Assembly: GCA_016771945.1 (NCBI GenBank)
Contig: QZLF01000003.1
Coordinates: 372,001-436,000 of the forward strand
Direction of reading: 5' to 3'
Length of the DNA: 64,000 bases
Source: Candidatus Leucobacter sulfamidivorax
Lineage (GTDB): Bacteria; Actinomycetota; Actinomycetes; Actinomycetales; Microbacteriaceae
The first letter of the stretch is position 1; every line of letters starts with the position of its first letter. This document shows positions 9,035 to 19,437 of the stretch, in pieces. The translations under genes and the position numbers were made by a program. The notes beneath the pieces are model-generated. The model was not told the origin of the DNA and did no database searches. It was given only the letters and a program-made list of their open reading frames with translations.

Positions 9035-10942
9035 ATGTGGCTCATTCCCTATGTCATCGACGGCATCGTCCTCGGAGCCCTGTACGCGATCGTTTCGCTG
9101 GGCATGGTCATCGTGTACCAGGCCACGCGAGTGCTGAACTTCGCTCAGGCCGGTATCGCCACGACCTCGGCGTTCGTCGCCTGGAAACTCATCGGCCTGG
9201 GGTGGAGCTACCCGCTCGCTCTCCTAGCGGCAGTGGCGTGCGGAATCGCGCTGGGAGGGCTGGTCGGCATTCTGCTGGCCGCCCTCTCGCGGCGCACGAC
9301 GCCACTCGCACGAACCGTCATGACGTTCGGAGTGACCCTCATCCTCACCTGGGTGAACCGCGAAGCCTTCGGCAACGATGCGCAGTTCATCCCTCGTGTC
9401 ATGGATTCCGACATCGAGCTGTTCGGAATACGCGTGAATGGCCACGGGCTCTACATCATCGTCATCGCCGCCGTCACAATCACCGCCACCCTCCTACTGC
9501 TCTTCAAGACCCGGATCGGCTTGGCCATGCGCGCCCTCAGCCAGGATCCGGAAACCGCTCAGGGCCATGGAATCGGCGTCTCGCGCATCACGGTCGCGAG
9601 TTGGGGAATCGCCTCGGCGCTGGGCGGCCTCTCGGGAGTCCTGGTGGCGTCCTTCATCAACATCGATCATCAGGTCATGACCACGATTCTCATCTACAGT
9701 CTGATCGCGCAGGTCATCGGCGGCTTCGGCTCTCCGCTCGGAGCGATCATCGGGGGAGTCGCTCTGGGAGTCTCCTCGAGCATTATGAGCGCCACCCCGA
9801 TCGCGGACTATCGCACAGTGGTCGTCTTCGGAGCCATGCTCTTGATCCTGTTGATCCGCCCCTACGGCATCGTCGGTAAACCCGAGCTCCACGTCGCCGA
9901 ATCCGGGGGGCAACTCCACGGGCCGCGACTGCCGGGGCGCCTCGATCGTCGTGCGATCATCCTGCCCCTCGTCGTCGTCGGCGCCGCACTGCTCATTCCC
10001 GTGCTCCCGATCCCATGGTCGCTCTCGGTGTTCACTGTCATGTTCGGAACGGCGATCGCGGTCGTCGCTCTCAGCACACTGCTCGGATACACGGGCGAGA
10101 TGTCCGTCGGCCATGGTGCATTCGTCCTGACCGGTGGATACACATTCGCGATCCTGGCGAACGCGTTCCCGCAGATAGCGCTGCCGTTCCTCCTGCTCGC
10201 CGCGATCGGCGCGGCGGCGCTTCTCGGATTCATCGTCGGCATCTTCGCACTCCGACTGTCGGGTCTCTACCTGATGATCGTGACCATCGTCGTCAACTTC
10301 ACCGCCATCGAAGCAACCCTCCATGCACGGCAGATCACCGGAGGCGCCACGGGGCTCGCGTTGGCTCAAGGCCCCTGGCTGGTGATTCGATTCGATTCGA
10401 ATACGAGCATCTACTGGCTCGCCGCCACTCTGTTCCTTCTCACCTGGCTCGTCACGGCGGCAGTGCTCAGATCGCGTATCGGACAGCGCTGGATCGCAGC
10501 ACGGGACTCCCCGCGCGCCTCGAGCGCATTCGGTCTCCGGCCAAACCTCCAGCGTGTCGGCGCGTTCGTCTACAGTTCGGCTATCACAGGTCTCGCGGGG
10601 GCCGTGCTCTGCATCGCGATCGCGCACATCGGGCCGACCAGCTACGGTCTGCACTGGTCGATCTTCCTCCTGCTCGCCGTGGTCATCGGAGGACTCGGCT
10701 CCATGGCCGGCGCACTGGTCGGCGCCGCGGTGATCACGCTCGTCCCCATCGCTCTCAGCAGGTCATCTGGCGCAGTCGACCTGGTTTTCGGGGTCGCACT
10801 CATCATGGTGCTCGCATTTGCACCTGATGGCATCCGCTCCTTCAGAAGTCTCGCCTCCCGTAGACGGAAGCCTGCGAGCGGCAGCGGTGAGGGTTCGGAA
10901 AGGGATTCCTCGGCAGTTCGGATGGAGCACAGCAATGCTTAA
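9035..10942 (+). CDS. Branched-chain amino acid-type ABC permease, LivH-LivM fusion
   Basis: Integral membrane permease of 635 residues in which both subunits of the importer are one chain. Residues 1 to about 290 match LivH (VIVYQATRVLNFAQAGIATTSAF, later MRALSQDPETAQGHGI), and from about 320 onward match LivM (LLGYTGEMSVGHGAFVLTGGYTF). A short hydrophilic linker around residues 290-320 joins them. Each half contains multiple hydrophobic membrane segments. Start follows the receptor stop by three bases. The 3' end overlaps the next ATPase gene by eight bases. Fused LivHM permeases occur in the family but are less common than separate genes. Confidence 0.9.
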   Translation: MWLIPYVIDGIVLGALYAIVSLGMVIVYQATRVLNFAQAGIATTSAFVAWKLIGLGWSYPLALLAAVACGIALGGLVGILLAALSRRTTPLARTVMTFGVTLILTWVNREAFGNDAQFIPRVMDSDIELFGIRVNGHGLYIIVIAAVTITATLLLLFKTRIGLAMRALSQDPETAQGHGIGVSRITVASWGIASALGGLSGVLVASFINIDHQVMTTILIYSLIAQVIGGFGSPLGAIIGGVALGVSSSIMSATPIADYRTVVVFGAMLLILLIRPYGIVGKPELHVAESGGQLHGPRLPGRLDRRAIILPLVVVGAALLIPVLPIPWSLSVFTVMFGTAIAVVALSTLLGYTGEMSVGHGAFVLTGGYTFAILANAFPQIALPFLLLAAIGAAALLGFIVGIFALRLSGLYLMIVTIVVNFTAIEATLHARQITGGATGLALAQGPWLVIRFDSNTSIYWLAATLFLLTWLVTAAVLRSRIGQRWIAARDSPRASSAFGLRPNLQRVGAFVYSSAITGLAGAVLCIAIAHIGPTSYGLHWSIFLLLAVVIGGLGSMAGALVGAAVITLVPIALSRSSGAVDLVFGVALIMVLAFAPDGIRSFRSLASRRRKPASGSGEGSERDSSAVRMEHSNA

Positions 10943-11627
10943 GGTCAGCGATCTCAGCGTGAGCTTCGGCGGTGTGCAGGCGGTCCGGAGAGTGAACTTC
11001 GAGGTTCAAGCAGGGAGCGTGATGGGGCTCGTCGGGCCGAACGGAGCCGGCAAGTCGACGACGATCGAGGCGATCAGCGGCTTCGTGCGCGCGCAGGGTT
11101 CGGCGAAGATCGACGGCATCGAACTCATCGGCCACCGCCCATCGCACGCGACACAGAGGGGGCTCGTGCGCACCTTCCAGCAGGCTCAGCTCTGGGGCGG
11201 CCTGCCCGTGCGTCTGAACATCTCTCTCGGGGCACGGATATCCGGCAAGTCTCCCGTTGTCGCCGAAGTTCTGGAACGCCTCGGCCTCACAACTCAGAAA
11301 GAGGTCTACGCCGCTGATCTGCCCTACGGCACCCGGCGACTGGTCGAAGTGGCCAGGGCCATCGCATGCGATCCGAAGGTGCTGCTCCTCGATGAGCCCG
11401 GCGCAGGGCTCACCGAGGGGGAACGGGATCTCCTGGTCGAAGTGATCACAGCGCTGAAAGAACAGGGGAAGTCGATTCTTCTCGTGGATCACGACATGGC
11501 CCTGATCCGCGCCGTCTCCCATGAGGTGACCGTGATGGACGCAGGGTCCGTCATCGCATCAGGAGACCCGGAGAGCGTATTCAGCAACCCGCGCGTCATC
11601 GAGACCTATCTAGGACCGGGAGAATAA
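10935..11627 (+). CDS. ABC importer ATPase, LivG type
   Basis: Cytoplasmic ATPase of 230 residues that powers the importer. It has Walker A GPNGAGKST near residue 40, a Q-loop in RTFQQAQLW, and Walker B VLLLDEPGAGL; the ABC signature, normally LSxGQ, is degenerate and reads LPYGTRRLVEVARA. The start at the ATG in AGCAATGCTTAAGG is chosen because the family's N-terminus begins MLKVSDLSVSFGG; an upstream in-frame extension lies inside the permease gene. It overlaps the permease stop by eight bases, implying coupled translation. Confidence 0.9.
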   Translation: MLKVSDLSVSFGGVQAVRRVNFEVQAGSVMGLVGPNGAGKSTTIEAISGFVRAQGSAKIDGIELIGHRPSHATQRGLVRTFQQAQLWGGLPVRLNISLGARISGKSPVVAEVLERLGLTTQKEVYAADLPYGTRRLVEVARAIACDPKVLLLDEPGAGLTEGERDLLVEVITALKEQGKSILLVDHDMALIRAVSHEVTVMDAGSVIASGDPESVFSNPRVIETYLGPGE

Positions 11628-12389
11628 ATGACTGGCATTCTGCAACTCACCGGTCTTTCCGGTGGATACAACCAGGGAGACGTGGTGCACGAGGTGAACC
11701 TCGAGATTGCACATGGCGAACTGGTCTCGGTGCTCGGGCCGAACGGAGCCGGCAAGACCACCCTGGCCTGCCTCGTATCGGGTCAACTCACACCGTCGCG
11801 GGGCCGCATCGTATTCAATGGTGTGGAGGTCACCAGAATCCCCTCGGATCGACGGGCGCGGATGGGCGTCGCGCACGTCCCGCAGGGGCGTCGCGTCTTC
11901 CCGGATCTGACCGTCACCGAGAATCTCCAGGTCGCACAGTTCGCGGCCGGTCGCCGAGCAGCGCAGGAATCACGTGATTTCGTCTACGATCTCTTCCCGA
12001 AGCTTCTCACGATCGGCAATCGCAAGGGAGGCGTGCTCAGCGGAGGAGAGCAGCAGATGCTCGCCGTGGGGCGTGCGATGCTGTGCGAGCCTCGGCTCAT
12101 CCTCCTGGACGAGCCGTCGCTCGGTCTGGCGCCTCTCATCGTCGCGCAGATGTACGAGGCATTCGTGAAGATCCGAGAACGCGGGGTCGCGATCCTGCTT
12201 GCCGAACAAGCCGTCGCCTCTGTCATGAAGGTGGCCGACAGAGTCGCAGTGCTCGAGTCCGGCAAGATCGTCCGGCTCGGTGCTCCCGCGACATTCATCG
12301 ACGACGAATTCATCGCCGCAAGCTACTTCGGGGGGAGGGGGCAACGCCCCACGGACACCTCGGCGAGAGATTCGGTGCACGAGGCCTGA
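11628..12389 (+). CDS. ABC importer ATPase, LivF type
   Basis: Second ATPase of the importer, 253 residues. Walker A is GPNGAGKTT near residue 40, the signature is LSGGEQQMLAVGRAM and Walker B is LILLDEPSLGL, followed by the family's AEQAVASVMKVADR. LivF members end with a variable C-terminal tail, here about 20 residues. The ATG follows the LivG stop directly. It is the last gene of the operon and converges on asd; no clear terminator hairpin is seen in the 52-base gap. Confidence 0.9.
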   Translation: MTGILQLTGLSGGYNQGDVVHEVNLEIAHGELVSVLGPNGAGKTTLACLVSGQLTPSRGRIVFNGVEVTRIPSDRRARMGVAHVPQGRRVFPDLTVTENLQVAQFAAGRRAAQESRDFVYDLFPKLLTIGNRKGGVLSGGEQQMLAVGRAMLCEPRLILLDEPSLGLAPLIVAQMYEAFVKIRERGVAILLAEQAVASVMKVADRVAVLESGKIVRLGAPATFIDDEFIAASYFGGRGQRPTDTSARDSVHEA

Positions 12390-12441
12390 ACGATCTTGAT
12401 CCGCGTCTGTCGCGGGCGGGTCGCGCGACTCCGCTGCGCAC

Positions 12442-13599
<1,158 letters not shown>

Positions 13600-14118
13600 T
13601 CAGCGGCCGGTGCCGGCGTAGACGACGGCCTCGGTGTCGGCATCGAGCCCGAAGGCGGTGTGCAGCGCGCGCACGGCCTTCTCCATGAGGTCGGCGCGGG
13701 TGACGACCGAGACGCGGATCTCGCTGGTCGAGATCATCTCGATGTTGATGCCGGCCTCGTAGAGCGCGCGGAACAGCTGCGCGGAGACGCCCGAGGCGTT
13801 GCGCATGCCGGCGCCCACGACGGCGACCTTCGCGATCTGGTCGTCGTACTGCAGGCTCTGGAAGTCGAGCTCCTCGCGCGCCGACTCGAGCGCCTCGACG
13901 ACCTTGCGGCCGTCGCCGAGCGGCACGGTGAACGAGATGTCGGTGAGGTTCGTCTGCGCCGCGGACACGTTCTGCACGATCATGTCGATGTTGGCGTTGG
14001 TCTTCGCGACGATCTCGAAGATCTGGGCGGCCTTGCCCGGGACGTCGGGCACTCCCCCGACAGTGACCTTGGCCTCGCTCTTCTCGAACGCGATGCCCGT
14101 GATGATCGGCTCTTCCAC
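13600..14118 (-). CDS. Aspartokinase beta subunit from an in-frame internal start
   Basis: Within lysC the sequence AAGGGAGATCAG is directly followed by GTG and the peptide [19 protein letters not shown]. In Corynebacterium and Bacillus the aspartokinase beta subunit starts at exactly this place of the alignment, with its own ribosome binding site. The product would be 172 residues containing only the two ACT domains and would form the alpha2beta2 enzyme. Seen: the ribosome binding site and start codon. Inferred: that it is used. Confidence 0.65.
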   Translation of the reverse strand: MEEPIITGIAFEKSEAKVTVGGVPDVPGKAAQIFEIVAKTNANIDMIVQNVSAAQTNLTDISFTVPLGDGRKVVEALESAREELDFQSLQYDDQIAKVAVVGAGMRNASGVSAQLFRALYEAGINIEMISTSEIRVSVVTRADLMEKAVRALHTAFGLDADTEAVVYAGTGR

Positions 14119-14877
14119 CTGATCTCCCTTCGGATGCCCCTTCGCGGGGTCGTAGACGATGGTGCCCTCCTCGTTCGAGAACGAGGATCGCACGTGCAGG
14201 GCGACGCCGTGCCGGCGGGCGTACTCGACGGCGCGCAGATGCAGCACCTTGGCGCCGGAGGCGGCGAGCTCGAGCATCTCCTCCGCGGTGATCGCGTCGA
14301 TCTTGCGCGCCAGCGGAACGACCCGCGGGTCCGTGGTGAAGACGCCGTCGACATCGGTGTAGATCTCGCAGACCTCGGCGCCGAGGGCGGCGGCGAGCGC
14401 GACGGCGGTGGTGTCGGATCCGCCGCGGCCGAGCGTCGTGATGTCGCGAGAATCGCGGCTGAAGCCCTGGAAGCCGGCGACGATGGCGATCGCGCCCTGG
14501 TCGAGGGCATCGCGCACCCGGTCCGGGGTGACGTCGACGATCTTCGCCGCGCCGTGCTCGGCGGTGGTGATCATGCCGGCCTGGCTGCCGGTGAACGAGA
14601 GCGCCTCGAAGCCCATGCCCTTGATCGTCATGGCGAGCAGCGCCATCGAGATGCGCTCGCCCGCGGTGAGCAGCATGTCGAGCTCTCGCGGGGCCTGGAT
14701 CGGCGTGCACTCGGCGGCGAGGTCGAGCAGCTCGTCGGTGGTGTCGCCCATCGCGCTCACCGCGACGACCACGTCGTTGCCGGCACGCCGGGTCTCGACG
14801 ATTCGCTTCGCCACCCGCTTGATGCTCTCGGCATCCGCCACCGAGGATCCGCCGAACTTCTGCACGATCAACGCCAC
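13600..14877 (-). CDS. lysC: Aspartokinase, alpha chain (with internal beta-subunit start)
   Basis: Phosphorylates L-aspartate with ATP at the first step of the aspartate family. About 425 residues: amino-acid-kinase domain beginning [17 protein letters not shown], with [16 protein letters not shown] and [14 protein letters not shown], then two ACT regulatory domains from about residue 260 ([21 protein letters not shown]). GTG at 14877 is chosen because it matches the family N-terminus and follows GAGGGAGG; an ATG at 14922 is upstream of that site and would add 15 atypical residues. A TAGGAT -10-like box lies at 14921-14926. An internal GTG at 14118 gives the regulatory beta chain. ACT domains normally bind lysine and threonine. 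Confidence 0.94.
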   Translation of the reverse strand: MALIVQKFGGSSVADAESIKRVAKRIVETRRAGNDVVVAVSAMGDTTDELLDLAAECTPIQAPRELDMLLTAGERISMALLAMTIKGMGFEALSFTGSQAGMITTAEHGAAKIVDVTPDRVRDALDQGAIAIVAGFQGFSRDSRDITTLGRGGSDTTAVALAAALGAEVCEIYTDVDGVFTTDPRVVPLARKIDAITAEEMLELAASGAKVLHLRAVEYARRHGVALHVRSSFSNEEGTIVYDPAKGHPKGDQVEEPIITGIAFEKSEAKVTVGGVPDVPGKAAQIFEIVAKTNANIDMIVQNVSAAQTNLTDISFTVPLGDGRKVVEALESAREELDFQSLQYDDQIAKVAVVGAGMRNASGVSAQLFRALYEAGINIEMISTSEIRVSVVTRADLMEKAVRALHTAFGLDADTEAVVYAGTGR

Positions 14878-15015
14878 GCGCGCGCCTCCCTCACGGATCC
14901 TTGAAAATTTGCCGAGTTCCATCCTAGCCGGGCGCCCATGCCCGCAGGCTGGGGGTCCGTTCCGAGGTGGCGGATCAGGGGCCGAATCGGGAGTGCCGGA
15001 TCGGGGCCGCTCCGA

Positions 15016-15612
15016 TCATCCCATCCTCGTGCGGCCCTCGAAGGCCCGCCCGAGGGTGACCTCGTCGGCGAACTCGAGATCGCCGCCGACCGGCAGACCG
15101 GAGGCGAGGCGCGAGACGGGCACCTCGATGCTGGTGAGCAGGCGCGAGAGATAGGCGGCCGTGGCCTCGCCCTCGAGGTTCGGGTCGGTGGCGAGGATGA
15201 CCTCCCGCACCTCTCCGTCGCTCAGGCGGCGCATGAACTGCGGGATGCTGAGATCGTCGGGGCCGATGCCGTCGATCGGACTGATCGCCCCGCCGAGCAC
15301 GTGGTACAGGCCCCTGAACTGACGGGTGCGCTCGATCGCGGCGACGTCCTTCGGCTCCTCCACGACGCAGATGAGCGTCGCGTCCCGGCGCGGATCGGCG
15401 CAGATCGAGCAGCGCTCCTGCTCGGTGATGTTGCCGCACACCTCGCAGAAGCGCACGCGCTCGCGCACCTCGGTGAGCAGTTCGGCGAGCCGCGACACGT
15501 CGAAGCTCTGCGTCTGCAGGATGTGGAACGCGATGCGCTGCGCCGACTTCGGCCCGATGCCGGGGAGGCGGCCGAACTCGTCGATGAGGTCTTGGACGAT
15601 GCCGTCGTACAC
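15016..15612 (-). CDS. recR: Recombination mediator RecR
   Basis: DNA-binding protein of 198 residues acting with RecF/RecO to load RecA at gaps. It begins with the helix-hairpin-helix region ([17 protein letters not shown]), followed by a four-cysteine zinc site (CEVCGN...CSIC, near residues 57-72) and the Toprim domain ([26 protein letters not shown]). Start codon is GTG. It lies four bases after dnaX, the classical dnaX-recR pair. Length is normal for the family. Confidence 0.96.
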   Translation of the reverse strand: MYDGIVQDLIDEFGRLPGIGPKSAQRIAFHILQTQSFDVSRLAELLTEVRERVRFCEVCGNITEQERCSICADPRRDATLICVVEEPKDVAAIERTRQFRGLYHVLGGAISPIDGIGPDDLSIPQFMRRLSDGEVREVILATDPNLEGEATAAYLSRLLTSIEVPVSRLASGLPVGGDLEFADEVTLGRAFEGRTRMG

Positions 15613-15616
15613 GCGC

Positions 15617-18163
15617 CTATTCTCCGTCCTGCGGCAACGGCCGCTCCTCGATGAACCTGGCGCCCAGCAGCTCGCGGACGACCGACTCCCCGTAGCGGTT
15701 GCCGGTCGGCGGCGCGGCGGGGGCCGGCAGAGGCGGGGGTGCCGACGGGGTCACGGGCGGCGGATCGGCCTCCGCCTCATCCCCGGCTACCACCGCGTCG
15801 GCATCCGCACCCCCTGCACCGGCGGCCGGCACGTCGCCTCCGCCGCCGTCACCCGCATCGGCGGTTCCTGGCTCGCCAGTCGAGCGCCCGGCAACGGAGG
15901 GATCGGCGGCCTCGGTCTCGACCTCGGGGGCGAATGGGGCGCCGTCCTCCCCCGGTCCGGCGCCGTACGGGTCGCCGGTCGCGTACGGGTCCTCGTCGTC
16001 GTCGCGCAGGTCGGGGTCGTAGGCCGGGTCGGCGTCCGGATCCCGGTCGGGGCGGAAGCCCGGATCCCCGAACTCGCCGACCCGTGCGGGAGCCGGAGCC
16101 TCCGGGGTCGGGCTCGCCGTGGCGGCCTCCGGGATCGGGCCGGGGCCCGGCGCAGAGTCCTGGGACGGAGCGGGATCCAGCGCGGAGCCCTGAGCGGGAT
16201 CAGCCTGTGGAGAGGGCTCCGGATCGGGAGTGGACTCGCGCTCGGCGGAAGCCTGCATGCCCGCCGGCATCGGCTTCGGCACGTACTTCACGCGAATGCC
16301 GACCGCGGCCGCGATCGCCTCCCGCAACGGCGCGGCGCCCGCCGCCTTGAATGCCTCGAGGTCCGTGCGCGAGGCGATGCCGATGGTCAGCACATCGCCG
16401 TCGATCGCGAGCGGCTGCACGCCCTTGACCGCGTTCCAGGCGTCCCGATCCTCCTCGAGGATCTCCTCGAGGAGCGCCGGCCACACCTCGCGCAGCTCGT
16501 CGAGCGCGACCGGCTCCGGCTGGGCGGTCGCCTGCGCGGCCGGATCCGCATCGGGTGCGGAGGGCGCGGGCTCCGCGGACACAGGCTCACCGCTCGCGGA
16601 CGCAGGCTCACCGCTCGCGGGTTCGGGATCGCTCGCCGGCGCAGCGGCGGGCGGCTCGACGCGGGGAGCGACCTGCCGGGGCTCGGCCGAGGCTCCTACG
16701 CCGTCGTTGCGCAGGAAGTCCCGAGCGGACCGCAGCGTGCTGACGATGTCGACCTCGGGCCCGCTCGCGGCCGGCTGGGCCGCGGCTGCGGGCGTCACAG
16801 ACGCGGAGGTCACCGGCGCGGGGGTCACCGGCGCAGGCGCCTCCGGCGCGGCGGCCTGGGCCTGCGCGGCCTGCCGTTCGGCGGCCTGCGCCTGAGCGGT
16901 GGCGGCCTGAGCGCCGGCGACGGCCGGTTCCTGCGCCGCCCCCGGCATCGGCGTCGCAGGCCCCTGGCCGGCAGACCCCGGCTGTCCCGATCCGGCCGAT
17001 GCGGATGCCGATCCGGCGGCCGCGGGATCCGCCTGCGCAGCGCCGGGAACACCGAACGCCTCCTGGGCGACGAGCGCACGCGCGATCATGAGCTCGAGGT
17101 GGAGACGCGGGGCCGTGGCTCCGCTCATCCGGTCGAGCGCCTCGCTCACGGTGTCGGCGATGCGAGACAGCTCGCCCCGGCCGAAGGCCTGCGACTGCTC
17201 GTACATGCGCTGCAGACGGTCGATCGGCACGCCGCGGAAGACCGCGGAGGCGCCCTGCACGCTCGTGGCCGAGACGACGATCAGGTCGCGCAGGCGCTCG
17301 AGCAGATCCTCCACGAAGCGCCGCGGATCCTGCCCCGTCTGCACGACGCGGTCCGCGGCGGCGAACGCGGCGCCCGAGTCGTGCGCGCCGAACGCGGCGA
17401 CGACTTCGTCGAGCAATTCGGCGCCCGTGTAGCCGAGCAGACCGGTGGCGCGGTCGAGGGTCACCTCGTCGCCCTCGCTGCCCGCGATGAGCTGGTCGAG
17501 GATGCTGAGCGAGTCTCGCACGGAGCCGCCGCCGGCGCGCACCACGAGCGGGAGCACGCCCGGCTCGACGCGCACGCCCTCGCTGTCGACGAGCTGCTGG
17601 GCGTAGTCGACGAGGGTGCCCGGCGCGATCAGGCGGAAGGGGTAGTGGTGGGTGCGGGAGCGGATCGTGCCGATGACCTTCTCGGGCTCCGTGGTCGCGA
17701 AGACGAACTTGACGTGCGGCGGCGGCTCCTCCACGATCTTGAGCAGCGCGTTGAAGCCGCCCGAGGTCACCATGTGCGCCTCGTCGATGATGAAGATCTT
17801 GAAGCGGTCGCGAGCCGGGGCGAACACGGCCCGTTCGCGCAGCTCGCGCGCGTCGTCCACGCCGCCGTGGCTCGCCGCGTCGATCTCGACCACGTCGAGC
17901 GAGCCGCCGCCGTCGCGGCTGAGCTCGACGCAGCTCGGGCAGACGCCGCAGGGGGTGTCGGTGGGGCCCTCGGCGCAGTTGAGACAGCGCGCGAGGATGC
18001 GCGCCGAGGTGGTCTTGCCGCAGCCGCGCGGGCCGCTGAAGAGGTAGGCGTGGCCGATGCGCCCGGTGCGCAGAGCGGTCATGAGCGGCTCGGTCACATG
18101 AGCCTGCCCGATCATCTCGGAGAAGGCCTCTGGCCGGTATCGGCGGTACAGTGCGGTAGCCAC
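15617..18163 (-). CDS. dnaX: DNA polymerase III subunits gamma/tau
   Basis: Clamp-loader ATPase of 848 residues. The AAA+ domain carries Walker [16 protein letters not shown] near residue 45, the zinc cysteines CLNCAEG...CGVCPSC, and Walker [14 protein letters not shown]. Domain III ends near residue 370, after which comes a very long alanine/proline/glutamate-rich low-complexity linker interrupted by a folded block near 520-640 that resembles the tau polymerase-binding region ([23 protein letters not shown]). Actinobacterial DnaX proteins commonly have such tails. The C-terminus [10 protein letters not shown] is short and basic. It is followed by recR at four bases. Confidence 0.95.
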   Translation of the reverse strand: MATALYRRYRPEAFSEMIGQAHVTEPLMTALRTGRIGHAYLFSGPRGCGKTTSARILARCLNCAEGPTDTPCGVCPSCVELSRDGGGSLDVVEIDAASHGGVDDARELRERAVFAPARDRFKIFIIDEAHMVTSGGFNALLKIVEEPPPHVKFVFATTEPEKVIGTIRSRTHHYPFRLIAPGTLVDYAQQLVDSEGVRVEPGVLPLVVRAGGGSVRDSLSILDQLIAGSEGDEVTLDRATGLLGYTGAELLDEVVAAFGAHDSGAAFAAADRVVQTGQDPRRFVEDLLERLRDLIVVSATSVQGASAVFRGVPIDRLQRMYEQSQAFGRGELSRIADTVSEALDRMSGATAPRLHLELMIARALVAQEAFGVPGAAQADPAAAGSASASAGSGQPGSAGQGPATPMPGAAQEPAVAGAQAATAQAQAAERQAAQAQAAAPEAPAPVTPAPVTSASVTPAAAAQPAASGPEVDIVSTLRSARDFLRNDGVGASAEPRQVAPRVEPPAAAPASDPEPASGEPASASGEPVSAEPAPSAPDADPAAQATAQPEPVALDELREVWPALLEEILEEDRDAWNAVKGVQPLAIDGDVLTIGIASRTDLEAFKAAGAAPLREAIAAAVGIRVKYVPKPMPAGMQASAERESTPDPEPSPQADPAQGSALDPAPSQDSAPGPGPIPEAATASPTPEAPAPARVGEFGDPGFRPDRDPDADPAYDPDLRDDDEDPYATGDPYGAGPGEDGAPFAPEVETEAADPSVAGRSTGEPGTADAGDGGGGDVPAAGAGGADADAVVAGDEAEADPPPVTPSAPPPLPAPAAPPTGNRYGESVVRELLGARFIEERPLPQDGE

Positions 18164-18249
18164 GTGTCAATGCTATCGGCGGCCTCCGACACCGACGAGA
18201 CGGCGGCCGTCGACACCGGTCGCGATGCCCGGGGTTCTCGCGGATCGGC

Positions 18250-19437
18250 TCAGCCCGCGACGAGCTCCCAGGTCTGCCGCGCGATCTCGGCCTCCTCGTC
18301 GGTGGGCACGACGAGCACCGCGACACGCGATGCCGCGGTGCTGATGCGCCGGGCCGGCCCCGGCGGTTCCGCGTTCAGAGCCTCGTCGAGCTCGATGCCG
18401 AAATGCTCGAGATCCGCGCACACCGCGGCGCGCGTCGGCGCGTGGTTCTCCCCCACCCCCGCGGTGAAGACGATCGCGTCGGCGCCGCCGAGTTCCAGCA
18501 GATAGGCGCCCAGATAGTGGCGGATGCGGTGCACGTAGACCTCGAACGCGAGCCGGGCCCAGGCGTCGCCGGCCATCGCCGCGGCGGTGAGGTCGCGCAT
18601 GTCGAGCGACCCGCCCAGGCCGAGCAGGCCCGAGCCGCGGTTGAGCAGGCGATCGAGATCTTCGACGCCTATTCCCGCCCGCTGCAGGTGCAGCAGCGCT
18701 CCAGGGTCGATGTCGCCGCCCCGCGTCCCCATGACGAGCCCCTCGAGCGGGGTGAGCCCCATCGAGGTGTCTATCGATCGGCCGCGGTCGACCGCGCACG
18801 CCGAGGCGCCGTTGCCGAGGTGCAGCACGATCTGGCGCAGCTCCCCGACCGGGCGGCCGAGAAACTCCGCGGCCCGGCGGGAGACCACCTGGTAGGAGAT
18901 GCCGTGGAAGCCGTAGCGCCGCACCCCGTGCCGCGCGGCGACCTCACGATCGATGGCGTAGGTATATGCCTTCTCCGGCATGTTCTGGTGGAAGGTGGTG
19001 TCGAAGACCGCCACGTGCGGCACGTCGGGGAACGCCGCCCGCGCGGCCAGGATCGCCTGATGGTTGCCGGGGTTGTGCAGCGGGGCGAGCTCGGCGAGCT
19101 CGAGGATCCGTCGCTCGACCGCGTCATCAATGAGCGTCGGCGCGATGAAGTCGGATCCGCCCTGCACGACGCGATGCCCGACGGCCCGCACGCGCCGTTC
19201 CGTGAGCGGCTCGCCCGAGGACGCGAAGGCCTCGATCATGGCGGCGAAACCGGCGGCATGATCCGGGATCGACATCTCGCGCTCGTGACGGTCCGGGCCG
19301 GAGCGATGAGTGAGATGCCCCAGGGGCTCGCCGATCCGCTCGATCAGACCCCGGGCGAGGCGCTCGCCCGTCTCCGCGTCGATCAGCTGGTACTTGATCG
19401 ACGAGGACCCCGCGTTGACGACCAGGATCCCGCTCAT
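18250..19437 (-). CDS. ackA: Acetate kinase
   Basis: Interconverts acetyl phosphate plus ADP with acetate plus ATP. The 395-residue protein starts ILVVNAGSSSIKYQLID, and contains FDTTFHQNMPEKAYTYA, the GVRRYGFHGISYQ motif, HLGNGASACAVDRGRSIDTSMGLTPLEGL, and FTAGVGENHAPTR, all diagnostic of the acetokinase family. Start overlaps the pta stop by ATGA. Together with Pta it makes the phosphotransacetylase-acetate kinase route between acetyl-CoA and acetate. Confidence 0.97.
   Translation of the reverse strand: MSGILVVNAGSSSIKYQLIDAETGERLARGLIERIGEPLGHLTHRSGPDRHEREMSIPDHAAGFAAMIEAFASSGEPLTERRVRAVGHRVVQGGSDFIAPTLIDDAVERRILELAELAPLHNPGNHQAILAARAAFPDVPHVAVFDTTFHQNMPEKAYTYAIDREVAARHGVRRYGFHGISYQVVSRRAAEFLGRPVGELRQIVLHLGNGASACAVDRGRSIDTSMGLTPLEGLVMGTRGGDIDPGALLHLQRAGIGVEDLDRLLNRGSGLLGLGGSLDMRDLTAAAMAGDAWARLAFEVYVHRIRHYLGAYLLELGGADAIVFTAGVGENHAPTRAAVCADLEHFGIELDEALNAEPPGPARRISTAASRVAVLVVPTDEEAEIARQTWELVAG

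Noticed and set aside
16600-17080. Repeat array or CRISPR in the GC-rich middle of dnaX
   Set aside because: The repetition is Ala/Pro codon bias in the tau linker, without constant repeat length or spacers.
15326-18505. A 1059-residue plus-strand frame over dnaX and recR
   Set aside because: Antisense shadow caused by high GC; the minus strand encodes clear DnaX and RecR.
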